12,334 nt of DNA, taken from assembly GCA_023444765.1 (NCBI GenBank), contig JAEXLY010000215.1:1-12334 (forward strand). The letters run 5' to 3'. Numbering within the stretch: position 1 is the stretch's first letter; every line of letters starts with the position of its first letter. The notes below the pieces were generated by a model. It had not been told where the DNA came from. It saw nothing but the letters and a program-made list of their open reading frames with translations, and did not search any database. This document shows positions 1 to 7,132 of the stretch, one piece after another. The position numbers were made by a program, and so were the translations under genes. The DNA is from Pseudomonadota bacterium. Its GTDB lineage: Bacteria; Pseudomonadota; Gammaproteobacteria; Xanthomonadales; Xanthomonadaceae.

Positions 1-1514
1 GCGCTGCCCATGCCGGCCAGCAGCGCCGTGGTCGTGGCACCGATGAACAGGCTGACCCCCACTGCCCTGCCCAGCCGGCTCCAGCCGGTGAGGCCGAACA
101 GCGATTCGGGCGCCAGCCACGCCATCCCGAGGGGCCCCTGGTGCACGAACGCCTGCCCGGGCGCCAGCATCGGCGGCAGCATCACCCACGCCCAGGCGCA
201 GAATCCGGCCACCACGCCCGCGACCGCGGCGCGCGCAGGCGTCTGCGGCCGCCACACCGCGAAGGCCAGCGCCGGGGTCAGGGTCGCCAGCGCCGAGAAC
301 GACACCGCGCCCACGTCGGCCAGCGCCTCGTTGCCGCCCACGCGCCGCGCGTAGGCCCAGCCCAGCAGCATGATGACGACGATGCCGGCGCGGCGCAGCA
401 GCAGCAGGCCGGCGCGATGGTCGTCGGCCTGGCCGCGCGACCACGCGCCGCGCAGCAGCCCCGGCGCGAACCAGTGGTTGCCGATCATCAGGCTCAGCGT
501 GAGCGTGGCGACGATGACCATGCCGGTAGCCGCACTCAGCCCGCCGAGGAACACCAGCAGGGCGATGCCGTCGTGGCCCGCGGCCAGCGGCAGCGCCAGC
601 GCGTACATGTCCGAGGGCACCCGGTCGCCCAGCAACTGCGCGCCGGCGCGCGCGAGCGGCAGCGCGGGGATGGCGATCAGCAGCAGGTACAGCGGAAACA
701 GCCAGCGCGCGGTGCGCACGTGGCGATCGTCGCGGCACTCCACCACGCCGACGTGGAACTGGTGCGGCATCACGAACATCGCCAGCGCCCCCAGCAGGAC
801 CAGTGGCACGAAGCCGCTGGTGGCCGGTGCGGCCGGCAGGGGCGCGTCCTCGAGCCGCAGGCCGTCCAGGCCCAGCCAGACGAAGCCGCCCAGTGCCAGC
901 ATGGCCAGCAGCTTGAACACCGATTCGAAGGCGATCGCCAGCACCAGGCCGCGGTTGTGCTCGGTGGCGCTGGCCCGCCGGGTGCCGAACAGCGTCGCGA
1001 ACAGCGCCATCGCCAGTGCCACGTACAGCGCGCCGTCCCGCCAGGCCGGCAGCACGCCATCCGCGGCGCCCGCGCCGCCCGTGAGCGTGGCGAAACTCTG
1101 CGTGATCGCCTGCAGCTGCAGCGCGATATAGGGGATCACCCCCAGCGCGGCGACGAGGGTCACGGTCGCGGCCAGCCACGGGTCCTTGCCCAGGCGCGTG
1201 GCGATCAGGTCGGCCAGCGAGGTGGCATTGGTCTCGCGTGCCAGCCGCACCAGCCGGATCAGGAAGAACACCGCCAGCGCGTAGAAGGCGATCGCCCCGA
1301 CGAAGGTCGGCGGCAGCGGCCAGCCGTAGCGGCCGGCCTGGGTGACCGTGCCGTAGAACGTCCACGACGTGCAGTGCACCGCCAGCGACAGCGCATAGAC
1401 GTGCTTCCAGTGCCGCGCGAGCACGCCTGCGCGGCGTTCGGCGTACAGCGCGGTGCCGAACAGCACGGCCAGCCAAAGGGTCGCGGCCACCGCGACCAGC
1501 CCGATGCTCAGCAT
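1..1514 (-). CDS. CbrA-like sensor histidine kinase, N-terminal symporter half (partial)
   Basis: The reading frame is open from an ATG at 1514 to the left edge, giving 504 residues with no stop; the C-terminus lies outside the window. The visible part is almost entirely hydrophobic helices and matches the sodium:solute symporter (SLC5/PutP-like) domain that forms the N-terminus of CbrA-type sensor kinases. Recognisable stretches are HCTSWTFYGTVTQAG (residues 47-61), the helix pair around 110-140 (GVIPYIALQLQAITQSF), HQFHVGVVE (251-259) and RTARWLFPLYLLLI (267-280). In this family PAS, HisKA and HATPase domains follow, often with a receiver; none can be seen here, so the kinase part is expected, not observed. 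A plain symporter is less likely because of the HCTSWTFYG and QFHVGVVE signatures. The start has a GGAG ribosome site 7 nt upstream (1522-1525). The upstream neighbour on the same strand ends 97 nt away. CbrA in Pseudomonas controls carbon/nitrogen use, so a nutrient-sensing membrane role is inferred. Confidence 0.85.
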   Translation of the reverse strand, partial: MLSIGLVAVAATLWLAVLFGTALYAERRAGVLARHWKHVYALSLAVHCTSWTFYGTVTQAGRYGWPLPPTFVGAIAFYALAVFFLIRLVRLARETNATSLADLIATRLGKDPWLAATVTLVAALGVIPYIALQLQAITQSFATLTGGAGAADGVLPAWRDGALYVALAMALFATLFGTRRASATEHNRGLVLAIAFESVFKLLAMLALGGFVWLGLDGLRLEDAPLPAAPATSGFVPLVLLGALAMFVMPHQFHVGVVECRDDRHVRTARWLFPLYLLLIAIPALPLARAGAQLLGDRVPSDMYALALPLAAGHDGIALLVFLGGLSAATGMVIVATLTLSLMIGNHWFAPGLLRGAWSRGQADDHRAGLLLLRRAGIVVIMLLGWAYARRVGGNEALADVGAVSFSALATLTPALAFAVWRPQTPARAAVAGVVAGFCAWAWVMLPPMLAPGQAFVHQGPLGMAWLAPESLFGLTGWSRLGRAVGVSLFIGATTTALLAGMGS

Positions 1515-1527
1515 GGCGCAGCTCCGC

Positions 1528-1540
1528 GGGGTCGAACCCC
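1528..1540 (-). other. Short hairpin just upstream of the sensor-kinase ribosome site
   Basis: Read on the minus strand, GGGGT-TCG-ACCCC forms a perfect 5-bp GC-rich stem with a 3-nt loop. It ends 2 nt before the GGAG ribosome site of the sensor kinase and lies downstream of the CapK-like gene's stop. No U-run follows. It could be a weak terminator of the upstream gene or a structure that affects initiation of the kinase. Chance is also quite possible at this GC content. Confidence 0.25.
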
Positions 1541-1610
1541 CTCGTCCCCTGGCCCGTCCGCCTTCGCCGGGCGTCCGGCCCGCGACCGGTCCGCCAGCGC
1601 CACAGCGCCG

Positions 1611-2945
1611 CTACAGCCGCGACACCGCCACGCGCAGCTTGCCGGTGGGCGTGAGCGGAATCTCGCTGGTGCGGCGGAAGTCGAGCCGCACCGTATCCCC
1701 GAACGCCTCGCGCATCGCGAGGGCGATGTCCTGCAGCGAGGCCTCGTCGAATCCCTCAGCCGCCACATACGACACCTCGATCACGTCCAACCGCTCCTGG
1801 ACCGCCTGGAAGCGGCGGATCCCCGGGGTATTGAACACCAGATGTTCGAGGTATTCACCCACGATGTGGCCTGCGCTGGCGCGCAGGGCGTCCATGGTGC
1901 GGCCATCGATGCTGGCCAGCATCGGCAGGCCACGGCCACAGGTGCAGGCCGCGGTGGACGGCGTCGCCAGGTCGCCGTTCTCGTAACGCAGCAGCGGCAT
2001 CCCGTAGTTGTGCAGGTCGGTGACCAGGACCGGACGCTTGCCGCCTCCGCCGGGGAGCGGCTCGCCCAGTTCCACGCACAGGTGGTCGGCATTGACGTGC
2101 AGCCCTTCGCGGGCACTGCACTGCGATGCCACCAGCATGACTTCGCGGCAGCCGTAGGTGTTGTACACGGGACAGCCGAAGCCGCGTTCGATCAGGTCCC
2201 GCTCGTGCGGCGCCAACGGTTCGGCGGCGCAGATCACCGATCGCGGACGATGCACCTTGCGCCCGGTTTCGAGCAGCCATCGCGCCACCCGCACCGCCGC
2301 GGCGACGTAGGCCACCACCACCTGGGGGCGGAACTCGTCGATGGCGTCGGCGTAGCGCGCCATGTCGTCGTCGCGCATGGTGAAGACGTTGACCACGCGC
2401 CGGTTGAAGGCCCGCTGCATCAGGCGCTCCTTGACCGGCACCCCTTCCAGCGGCTCGCCCCAGAAGTACAGCGCACGCGCGCCCAGCGGCGCGCCCGCCC
2501 ATTCGTAGCCGCGGTGCATGACCGCGATCCGCCGCTCGTAGCTCTCACGGGTATAGCCGATTCGCAGCGGCTCGCCGGTGGAGCCGCCGGTGGTCTTGTA
2601 CAGCATCTTTCCGGCGTGGTCGCGGTCGTGCAGCGCCTCGAAGTTGGCGCGGACATCGGCCTTGGTCAACACCGGCAGGCGGGCGTAGTCGCCGGGCGTG
2701 CGGATGTCCTGCGGACCTGCGACGCCGGCCTGCTCCCAGCGCGCGCGGTAGTACGGCACCTGCTCCCAGCAGTGCGCCACCAGCTGCTGCAGCTTGCGCC
2801 ACTGCAACGCCGCGAGCTCCTCCGGTGCCAGCCACTGGCTCCGCTGGTACTCGTCCAGGTGCGCGAGCGTGGCGCGACGGCGCAACCCCGACTCGTACAC
2901 CGGGAACAGGATCCGCCTGAACAGCGGACCGTACATCTCCACCAT
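1611..2945 (-). CDS. Phenylacetate-CoA ligase / CapK-like adenylate-forming enzyme
   Basis: This is a 444-residue protein of the PaaK/CapK branch of the AMP-forming (ANL) ligases, which activate a carboxylate as an acyl-adenylate and usually pass it to CoA or another thiol. Visible motifs in order are the phosphate loop YKTTGGSTGEPLRIG (116-130), YNTYGCRE (261-268) for adenine/acyl binding, LLRYENGD (318-325), the family's CTCGRGLP motif (334-341), the hinge-type GRTMD (348-352), and a C-terminal PTGKLR (433-438) carrying the likely catalytic lysine. The length (about 430-450) is normal for the family. The N-terminus (LFRRILFPVYE, 8-18) resembles the CapK-like proteins found near polysaccharide genes more than catabolic PaaK. 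No phenylacetate-degradation genes are visible, so phenylacetate is not a safe substrate call. The start at 2945 is chosen because a G-rich tract precedes it; an in-frame ATG at 2936 is possible. No signal peptide is seen, so it is cytoplasmic. Confidence 0.85.
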   Translation of the reverse strand: MVEMYGPLFRRILFPVYESGLRRRATLAHLDEYQRSQWLAPEELAALQWRKLQQLVAHCWEQVPYYRARWEQAGVAGPQDIRTPGDYARLPVLTKADVRANFEALHDRDHAGKMLYKTTGGSTGEPLRIGYTRESYERRIAVMHRGYEWAGAPLGARALYFWGEPLEGVPVKERLMQRAFNRRVVNVFTMRDDDMARYADAIDEFRPQVVVAYVAAAVRVARWLLETGRKVHRPRSVICAAEPLAPHERDLIERGFGCPVYNTYGCREVMLVASQCSAREGLHVNADHLCVELGEPLPGGGGKRPVLVTDLHNYGMPLLRYENGDLATPSTAACTCGRGLPMLASIDGRTMDALRASAGHIVGEYLEHLVFNTPGIRRFQAVQERLDVIEVSYVAAEGFDEASLQDIALAMREAFGDTVRLDFRRTSEIPLTPTGKLRVAVSRL

Positions 2946-2947
2946 GA

Positions 2948-2954
2948 CCCCCCC
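2948..2954 (-). promoter_or_regulatory. Seven-G tract acting as ribosome site of the CapK-like gene
   Basis: Read on the minus strand the region before the start is TTTGGGGGGGTCATG, an uninterrupted run of seven G ending 2 nt before the ATG at 2945. It is the only purine-rich element near this start and could pair with the CCUCC of 16S rRNA through G-C and G-U pairs, although the spacing is short. No better Shine-Dalgarno site is seen. Confidence 0.4.
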
Positions 2955-3048
2955 AAAGGCACGTTCCACGCGGTCGCGCGTGCCGCCGCCAGCCGACTGC
3001 ACCAGCGACGCTCCTGAGACAGAACGGATTGTGCCTTCGGCGGCGGCC

Positions 3049-3063
3049 ACCCCGGCCCGGGGT
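3049..3063 (-). terminator. Possible terminator hairpin after the TonB-dependent receptor
   Basis: The minus strand reads ACCCCG-GGC-CGGGGT, a perfect 6-bp GC stem with a 3-nt loop, beginning 43 nt after the receptor's stop codon. No U-tract follows, so intrinsic termination is uncertain. If it does terminate, the CapK-like gene needs its own promoter within 2946-3048. Confidence 0.25.
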
Positions 3064-3106
3064 CGGGAACCGGGGCGACGCCGCGACCCTGCCGCCGGCC
3101 CTGGAT

Positions 3107-5311
3107 TCAGAAATCGTACCGCGCGGTCAGGCTGTACTGGCGTGGCGGACCATAGAACCCGGTCAGCACCCCCAGGCCGGCGCTGACCAGGTTGTAGCCG
3201 GTGGTGCGGTACTCCTCGTCGGCCAGGTTGGTGCCCTGCAACGAGAACGACCAGGCATCGCTGGCGCGCCAGATGACGCCGGCGTTGACCAGCCCGTAGC
3301 CGCCCTGCCTGATCTCCGGGCTGAGGTCGGTGGTCGGCCAGACCGCGGACTGGTAGGAATACCCCACACGCGCCGAGAGGCTGCCGCCGGCGGCCAGTTC
3401 GGTGCGGTATTCCAGGTTGACAGCGCCCGAGAACTCCGGTGCATTGGTGAAGTACTGGGTATCGGCGATGTTGACGCCGCCGCTGATGAACTCGTCGTAG
3501 TCCGCGTCCAGCCAGGCCAGGTTGCCGCTGAGCAGCCAGTGCTCGGTGGGCATGAACTGGTACTCGGCCTCCACCCCGGTCACCGTGCCCTTGCCGGCGT
3601 TGGTGAAGTCGCCGAAGAACCCGCCCCCCGGCAGCGCGGTGAAGACCGACAGCTGGATGTCCTCGTAGATGTTGTGGAAGGCCGCCAGGTTCAGGAACAG
3701 CCGCTGGTCGAGCAGTCCCATCTTGGTGCCGACCTCGAAACTGTCCACGCTCTCGTCGTCGAACGGCTCGCCCGAACGCGGCACCGCGGTGGTGTTGGCG
3801 CGGATGTTGTAGCCGCCGGACTTGAACCCGCGCGATGCGGATCCGTAGATCATCACGTCGGGAGTCAGCTGGAAGTCGAGCGAGACCTTGGGCGAGACGT
3901 TGCTGAAGCTGACGGTCTTGTCGAAGTTGGCCGCGACCACGCCGTTGGGCACGGTGAAGGTCGCGTCGGTGTAGCCGATGTTGTAGGCCACGGCATGCTT
4001 GTCTTCGTCGGTGTAGCGCGCCCCCACGTCGAGCTTGAGCCTGTCGGTGAGATCGTGGGTCCAGTCGACGTAGAAGGCGATGGACTTCGTGTTGACGTAA
4101 CCCTGGGTGTCGCCGAAGGAGAGGTTGAAGAAGTTGTTGAGCACCTGGCCGCCGGCATCGCCGTTGAACGCGTAGAGGCCGGCCACGCCGCGCCCGCGGC
4201 CGCCCGCATCGTAGTTGAACTGCAGCTCGTGGCTGACCTGCTGGTCGCTGTAGAACGCCTTCACGTCGGCGATCTTCTCCGGCAGGGTGTCGAAGTCGAT
4301 GTTGGTTTCGGTGTCCGACTCGCGCTTGGCGACCACGTACTTCAGCGCCCAGTCCTCGCCCGGCCGCCAGTTGACGGTGGCCGAAATGCCCTTCATCTCG
4401 GTGTCGTTGACGTTGGGCATGCCGCTGCGGATGTCGTAGCGGCTGTCCATCGGCGCGCCGCCCGTCACCGGCACCAGCGCGTTGGTGTTGGGCGCCAGCA
4501 TCTTCGCGCCACGCACGCCGGACTGGTCGTCGATCCAGTCGAACGCGAACTGCACGTCGAAATCCTCGTGCGACCAGGCGCCCAGCTGCATGCGCAGGGC
4601 GTTGATCTCCTTGTCGCTGACTTCCTGGCCGTTGACCAGGTTGGTGCCGAAGCCGTCGCGGTTCATGCTGGCCACGGCCACCCGGCCGCGCAGGCCGCTG
4701 TCCTGGCCACCCAGGGATCCGCCGATGGCCGCCTTGGCGTCGAGCTGGTTGTAGTTGCCTACCGTGATCGAACCGAAGCCGGTCGTCTCGGCGGGCAGGC
4801 CGCGCGAGATGTACTTGATCGCACCGCCGATGGTGTTCTTGCCGTACAGGGTGCCCTGAGGGCCGCGCAGCACCTCGATGCGCTCGACGTCGAACACGTC
4901 CAGCAGCGCGCCCTGCGGACGGGCGATGTACACGTCGTCCAGGTAGATGCCCACGCCCGGATCCACGCCCCAGAGCGGATCGGCCTGGCCGATGCCGCGG
5001 ATGTAGGCGGTCACCGTGCTGGTGGATCCGCGCGCGGCATAGATGGTGAGGTTGGGCACCTGCGCGTCGAGATCGCCGATGTCCTTGACGTTGAGTTTGT
5101 CGATGGTGTCGGCGGTGAAGGCGGTGACGGCAACCGGCACGTCCTGCAGCGTTTCCTCCCGCTTGCGCGCGGTCACCCTGACCGCATCGAGGGTGGTGGC
5201 CGCGGCACCGGGCGCGGGCGCGCTGCCCACCTCCTGGGCGAAGGCGCAGGGCGCGGCGAACGCGGCGGCGATGGCCAGGCTCAGGGTGCTGCTTCTCAGG
5301 TTGCGCTTCAT
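3107..5311 (-). CDS. TonB-dependent outer-membrane receptor
   Basis: This is a 734-residue gated outer-membrane transporter that imports a ligand using the TonB-ExbBD system. It has a classic signal peptide (MKRNLRSS, then a hydrophobic core, likely cut after CAFA at residue 25) and a TonB-box-like stretch LDAVRVTARKRE (41-52). The N-terminal plug domain is at about 52-170, with the hallmark IEVLRGPQGTLYGKNTIGGA (145-164). A beta-barrel fills the rest and ends in ARYDF, the C-terminal Phe used by the BAM complex. Length is normal for the family. The start at 5311 is chosen because it places the signal peptide at the N-terminus and has a GGGAGGGGG ribosome site upstream; the frame stays open for 49 more codons upstream without plausible protein content. 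The plug style is that of receptors abundant in xanthomonads and sphingomonads. The ligand (siderophore, carbohydrate or other) cannot be read from sequence. No Fur-box-like AT-rich palindrome is seen upstream. Confidence 0.95.
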   Translation of the reverse strand: MKRNLRSSTLSLAIAAAFAAPCAFAQEVGSAPAPGAAATTLDAVRVTARKREETLQDVPVAVTAFTADTIDKLNVKDIGDLDAQVPNLTIYAARGSTSTVTAYIRGIGQADPLWGVDPGVGIYLDDVYIARPQGALLDVFDVERIEVLRGPQGTLYGKNTIGGAIKYISRGLPAETTGFGSITVGNYNQLDAKAAIGGSLGGQDSGLRGRVAVASMNRDGFGTNLVNGQEVSDKEINALRMQLGAWSHEDFDVQFAFDWIDDQSGVRGAKMLAPNTNALVPVTGGAPMDSRYDIRSGMPNVNDTEMKGISATVNWRPGEDWALKYVVAKRESDTETNIDFDTLPEKIADVKAFYSDQQVSHELQFNYDAGGRGRGVAGLYAFNGDAGGQVLNNFFNLSFGDTQGYVNTKSIAFYVDWTHDLTDRLKLDVGARYTDEDKHAVAYNIGYTDATFTVPNGVVAANFDKTVSFSNVSPKVSLDFQLTPDVMIYGSASRGFKSGGYNIRANTTAVPRSGEPFDDESVDSFEVGTKMGLLDQRLFLNLAAFHNIYEDIQLSVFTALPGGGFFGDFTNAGKGTVTGVEAEYQFMPTEHWLLSGNLAWLDADYDEFISGGVNIADTQYFTNAPEFSGAVNLEYRTELAAGGSLSARVGYSYQSAVWPTTDLSPEIRQGGYGLVNAGVIWRASDAWSFSLQGTNLADEEYRTTGYNLVSAGLGVLTGFYGPPRQYSLTARYDF

Positions 5312-5484
5312 CGTCGGTACCCCCTCCCAAGGGATGCAGTGCGGACGGCCGCAAGGCCGCATGCGACAGAGGTTAGGCAGGGGCCGGCGGGTGCGGCATC
5401 GTACCTTCGGACAATGGGCCGGGACGCCGCCGCTTGCCGACACTGGCCGCCGGTTCACGGGCGCCCGGCGCCGAAGGCTTGCAC
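5312..5484. promoter_or_regulatory. Divergent intergenic region between receptor and permease
   Basis: These 173 nt separate two divergently transcribed genes and must hold promoters for both, but I see no convincing -35/-10 pair on either strand. The least GC-rich patch is at 5370-5376 (minus strand CTAACCT). A perfect hairpin CGGCC-GCAA-GGCCG (5346-5359, GNRA-type loop on the plus strand) lies in the probable leader of the receptor mRNA. Ribosome sites are visible for both genes: GGGAGGGGG at 5320-5328 (minus) and GAAGG at 5473-5477 (plus, 7 nt before the ATG). Confidence 0.45.
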
Positions 5485-6888
5485 ATGGACTTCCTGATCG
5501 TGCTCGGCGCGCTGTGTTTCCTGATGCTGGTGGCCTATCGCGGCTACAGCGTCATCCTGTTCGCGCCGGTCGCGGCGATGGGCGCGGTGCTGCTCACCGA
5601 CCCGACGCTGGTCGCGCCGATGTTCACCGGGCTGTTCATGGACCGCATGGTCGGCTTTCTCAAGCTGTACTTCCCGGTGTTCGTGCTGGGCGCCGTGTTC
5701 GGCAAGCTGATCGAGGTGTCCGGGTTCTCGAAGTCGATCGTGGCCGCGACCATCCGCGTGGTTGGCGCGCGGCGGGCGATGCTGGCGATCGTGCTCGTCT
5801 GCGCACTGCTCACCTACGGGGGGGTTTCGCTGTTCGTGGTGGTGTTCGCGGTCTACCCGTTCGCGGCGGAGCTGTTCCGACAGGGCGACATCCCCAAACG
5901 CCTGATCCCGGGCACGATCGCGCTCGGCGCCTTCACCTTCACCATGGATGCCCTGCCCGGCACGCCGCAGATCCAGAACATCATTCCCACCGCCTTCTTC
6001 GGCACCACCGCCTGGGCCGCGCCGGTCCTGGGCACGCTGGGCGGGGTGTTCATACTGGCGGTGGGCATGTCCTACCTCGAGTGGCGCCGACGGGTGGCGC
6101 AACGCGCCGGCGAGGGCTACGGCGATCCGGCCAGCCTGCTCAACGAGCCCGCGCCGTTCGCCGGCGAGCGCCTGTCGCATCCGCTGCTTGCGTTGCTGCC
6201 GCTGGTGCTGGTGGGCGTGAGCAACCTGCTGTTCACCCGCTGGATTCCGGCGCTGTACGGTGCCAGCCACTCGTTCGTGCCCGCAGTGGTGGGGACTCCG
6301 GCGCCGGTGGTGCAGGAAGTGCCCAGGGTCGCGGCGATCTGGGCGGTGCAGGGCGCGCTGCTGGTGGGCATCGCCAGCATCCTGGTCTTCGCCTGGAAGC
6401 CCGTCTCGGCCGCCTTCGCCGAAGGCACCAAGTCGGCGATCGGCGGCGCGCTGCTGGCGTCAATGAACACGGCCTCCGAGTACGGCTTCGGCGCGGTGAT
6501 CGCCGCCCTGCCGGGGTTCCTGATCGTGGCCAACGCGCTGGGCGCGATCCCGGACCCGCTGGTCAACGAGGCGGTCACCGTGACCGCACTGGCCGGCATC
6601 ACCGGCTCGGCCTCCGGCGGCATGAGCATTGCGCTGGCGGCAATGGCGGACACGTTCATCGCCAATGCCGAGGCCGCCGGCATCCCGATGGATGTCCTGC
6701 ACCGCGTGGCGTCCATGGCCTCGGGGGGCATGGACACCCTTCCCCACAACGGCGCAGTGATCACCCTGCTGGCGGTCACCGGCCTCACCCACCGGCAGTC
6801 CTACAAGGACATCTTCGCCATCACCCTGATCAAGACCGCGGCGGTGTTCGTGGTCATCGGCGTGTTCTACGCGACCGGGCTGGTCTGA
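5485..6888 (+). CDS. GntP-family permease
   Basis: This is a 467-residue inner-membrane protein with about a dozen hydrophobic segments and no signal peptide, matching the GntP family of proton-coupled permeases for gluconate and other small organic acids. Visible family stretches are ALPGTPQIQNIIPT (156-169), ITGSASGGMSIAL (372-384) and GMDTLPHNGAVITLLAVTG (415-433), followed by THRQSYKDIF. The last block recalls the GntP members annotated as 3-hydroxybutyrate permeases rather than classical gluconate transporters; that substrate is inference from memory of the family. A soluble loop lies at about 200-230. The ATG at 5485 is preferred over an in-frame upstream ATG at 5434 because it opens directly on a transmembrane helix (MDFLIVLGALCF) and has GAAGG 7 nt upstream. 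The receptor gene is divergent to the left. To the right, a strong hairpin follows the stop and 244 nt separate it from the next gene, so it is probably monocistronic. A run of seven G occurs inside the gene at 5818-5824. Confidence 0.9.
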   Translation: MDFLIVLGALCFLMLVAYRGYSVILFAPVAAMGAVLLTDPTLVAPMFTGLFMDRMVGFLKLYFPVFVLGAVFGKLIEVSGFSKSIVAATIRVVGARRAMLAIVLVCALLTYGGVSLFVVVFAVYPFAAELFRQGDIPKRLIPGTIALGAFTFTMDALPGTPQIQNIIPTAFFGTTAWAAPVLGTLGGVFILAVGMSYLEWRRRVAQRAGEGYGDPASLLNEPAPFAGERLSHPLLALLPLVLVGVSNLLFTRWIPALYGASHSFVPAVVGTPAPVVQEVPRVAAIWAVQGALLVGIASILVFAWKPVSAAFAEGTKSAIGGALLASMNTASEYGFGAVIAALPGFLIVANALGAIPDPLVNEAVTVTALAGITGSASGGMSIALAAMADTFIANAEAAGIPMDVLHRVASMASGGMDTLPHNGAVITLLAVTGLTHRQSYKDIFAITLIKTAAVFVVIGVFYATGLV

Positions 6889-6904
6889 GCCGCCTTCGGG
6901 CGGC
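6889..6904 (+). terminator. UUCG-capped hairpin after the permease
   Basis: The sequence GCCGCC-TTCG-GGCGGC begins on the base after the permease TGA and forms a perfect 6-bp all-GC stem with an extra-stable UUCG tetraloop. No T-tract follows (the next bases are GGCAGGCGCC), so it is either a weak or factor-assisted terminator or a 3'-end stabilising structure. Confidence 0.5.
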
Positions 6905-7064
6905 GGCAGGCGCCCCCCGCACCGGCCGGCAACCTGGCGCGACACCGTTCCCGATACCCGCGTACCCGGGGCCCGGCGCGCCGCCTGGCCTCCCGCCGCG
7001 GCGGATGCCGTTGGACATGTCGCGACCGCTGCGCGCCGACGCAACCTCCCACCTTGGCCGATGG

Positions 7065-7084
7065 CGGGTCGGGGCGGGTCGGGG
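7065..7084 (+). repeat. Tandem 10-bp repeat forming a G-quadruplex motif
   Basis: Two exact adjacent copies of CGGGTCGGGG occupy 7065-7074 and 7075-7084. Together they give four G-tracts separated by loops of 2, 1 and 2 nt (GGG-TC-GGGG-C-GGG-TC-GGGG, 7066-7084), which fits the strict quadruplex pattern on the coding strand. It ends 48 nt before the GTG start of the asparagine synthetase gene, in its promoter or 5' leader. The rest of 6905-7132 is GC-rich with no recognised gene or promoter. Confidence 0.6.
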
Positions 7085-7132
7085 CGCGGCGTCGATCGCC
7101 GGAACGCCCCCATCCCGTCGTAAGGATCGCCC

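Noticed and set aside
1513..1541. T-arm-like GGTTCGA followed by GCGCCA on the minus strand, suggesting a tRNA 3' end
   Set aside because: The stem pairing is poor in the tRNA register, no matching 5' acceptor strand or anticodon arm lies 70-80 nt upstream, and the segment overlaps the kinase ribosome site.
141..3017. Long plus-strand open frame (958 codons) antisense to the sensor kinase and the CapK-like gene
   Set aside because: The product is a low-complexity Arg/Gln/His/Ala-rich string with no domain. Such frames arise opposite GC-rich genes with strong third-position bias, and the minus-strand frames carry clear family motifs.
5434..5458. Upstream starts that would make the receptor (5458) and permease (5434) genes overlap divergently
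   Set aside because: They would bury the receptor's signal peptide 49 residues in and add a polar leader to the permease; the internal starts have ribosome sites and typical N-termini.
3029..5497. Plus-strand open frame of 822 codons antisense to the TonB receptor
   Set aside because: Val/Gly/Asp/Arg-biased shadow of the receptor with no recognisable domain; the minus strand has signal peptide, plug and terminal Phe.
5818..5824. Seven-G run inside the permease gene as a phase-variation or frameshift site
   Set aside because: The frame is intact through it, it encodes a normal Tyr-Gly-Gly-Val stretch, and runs of this length are expected by chance at this GC content.
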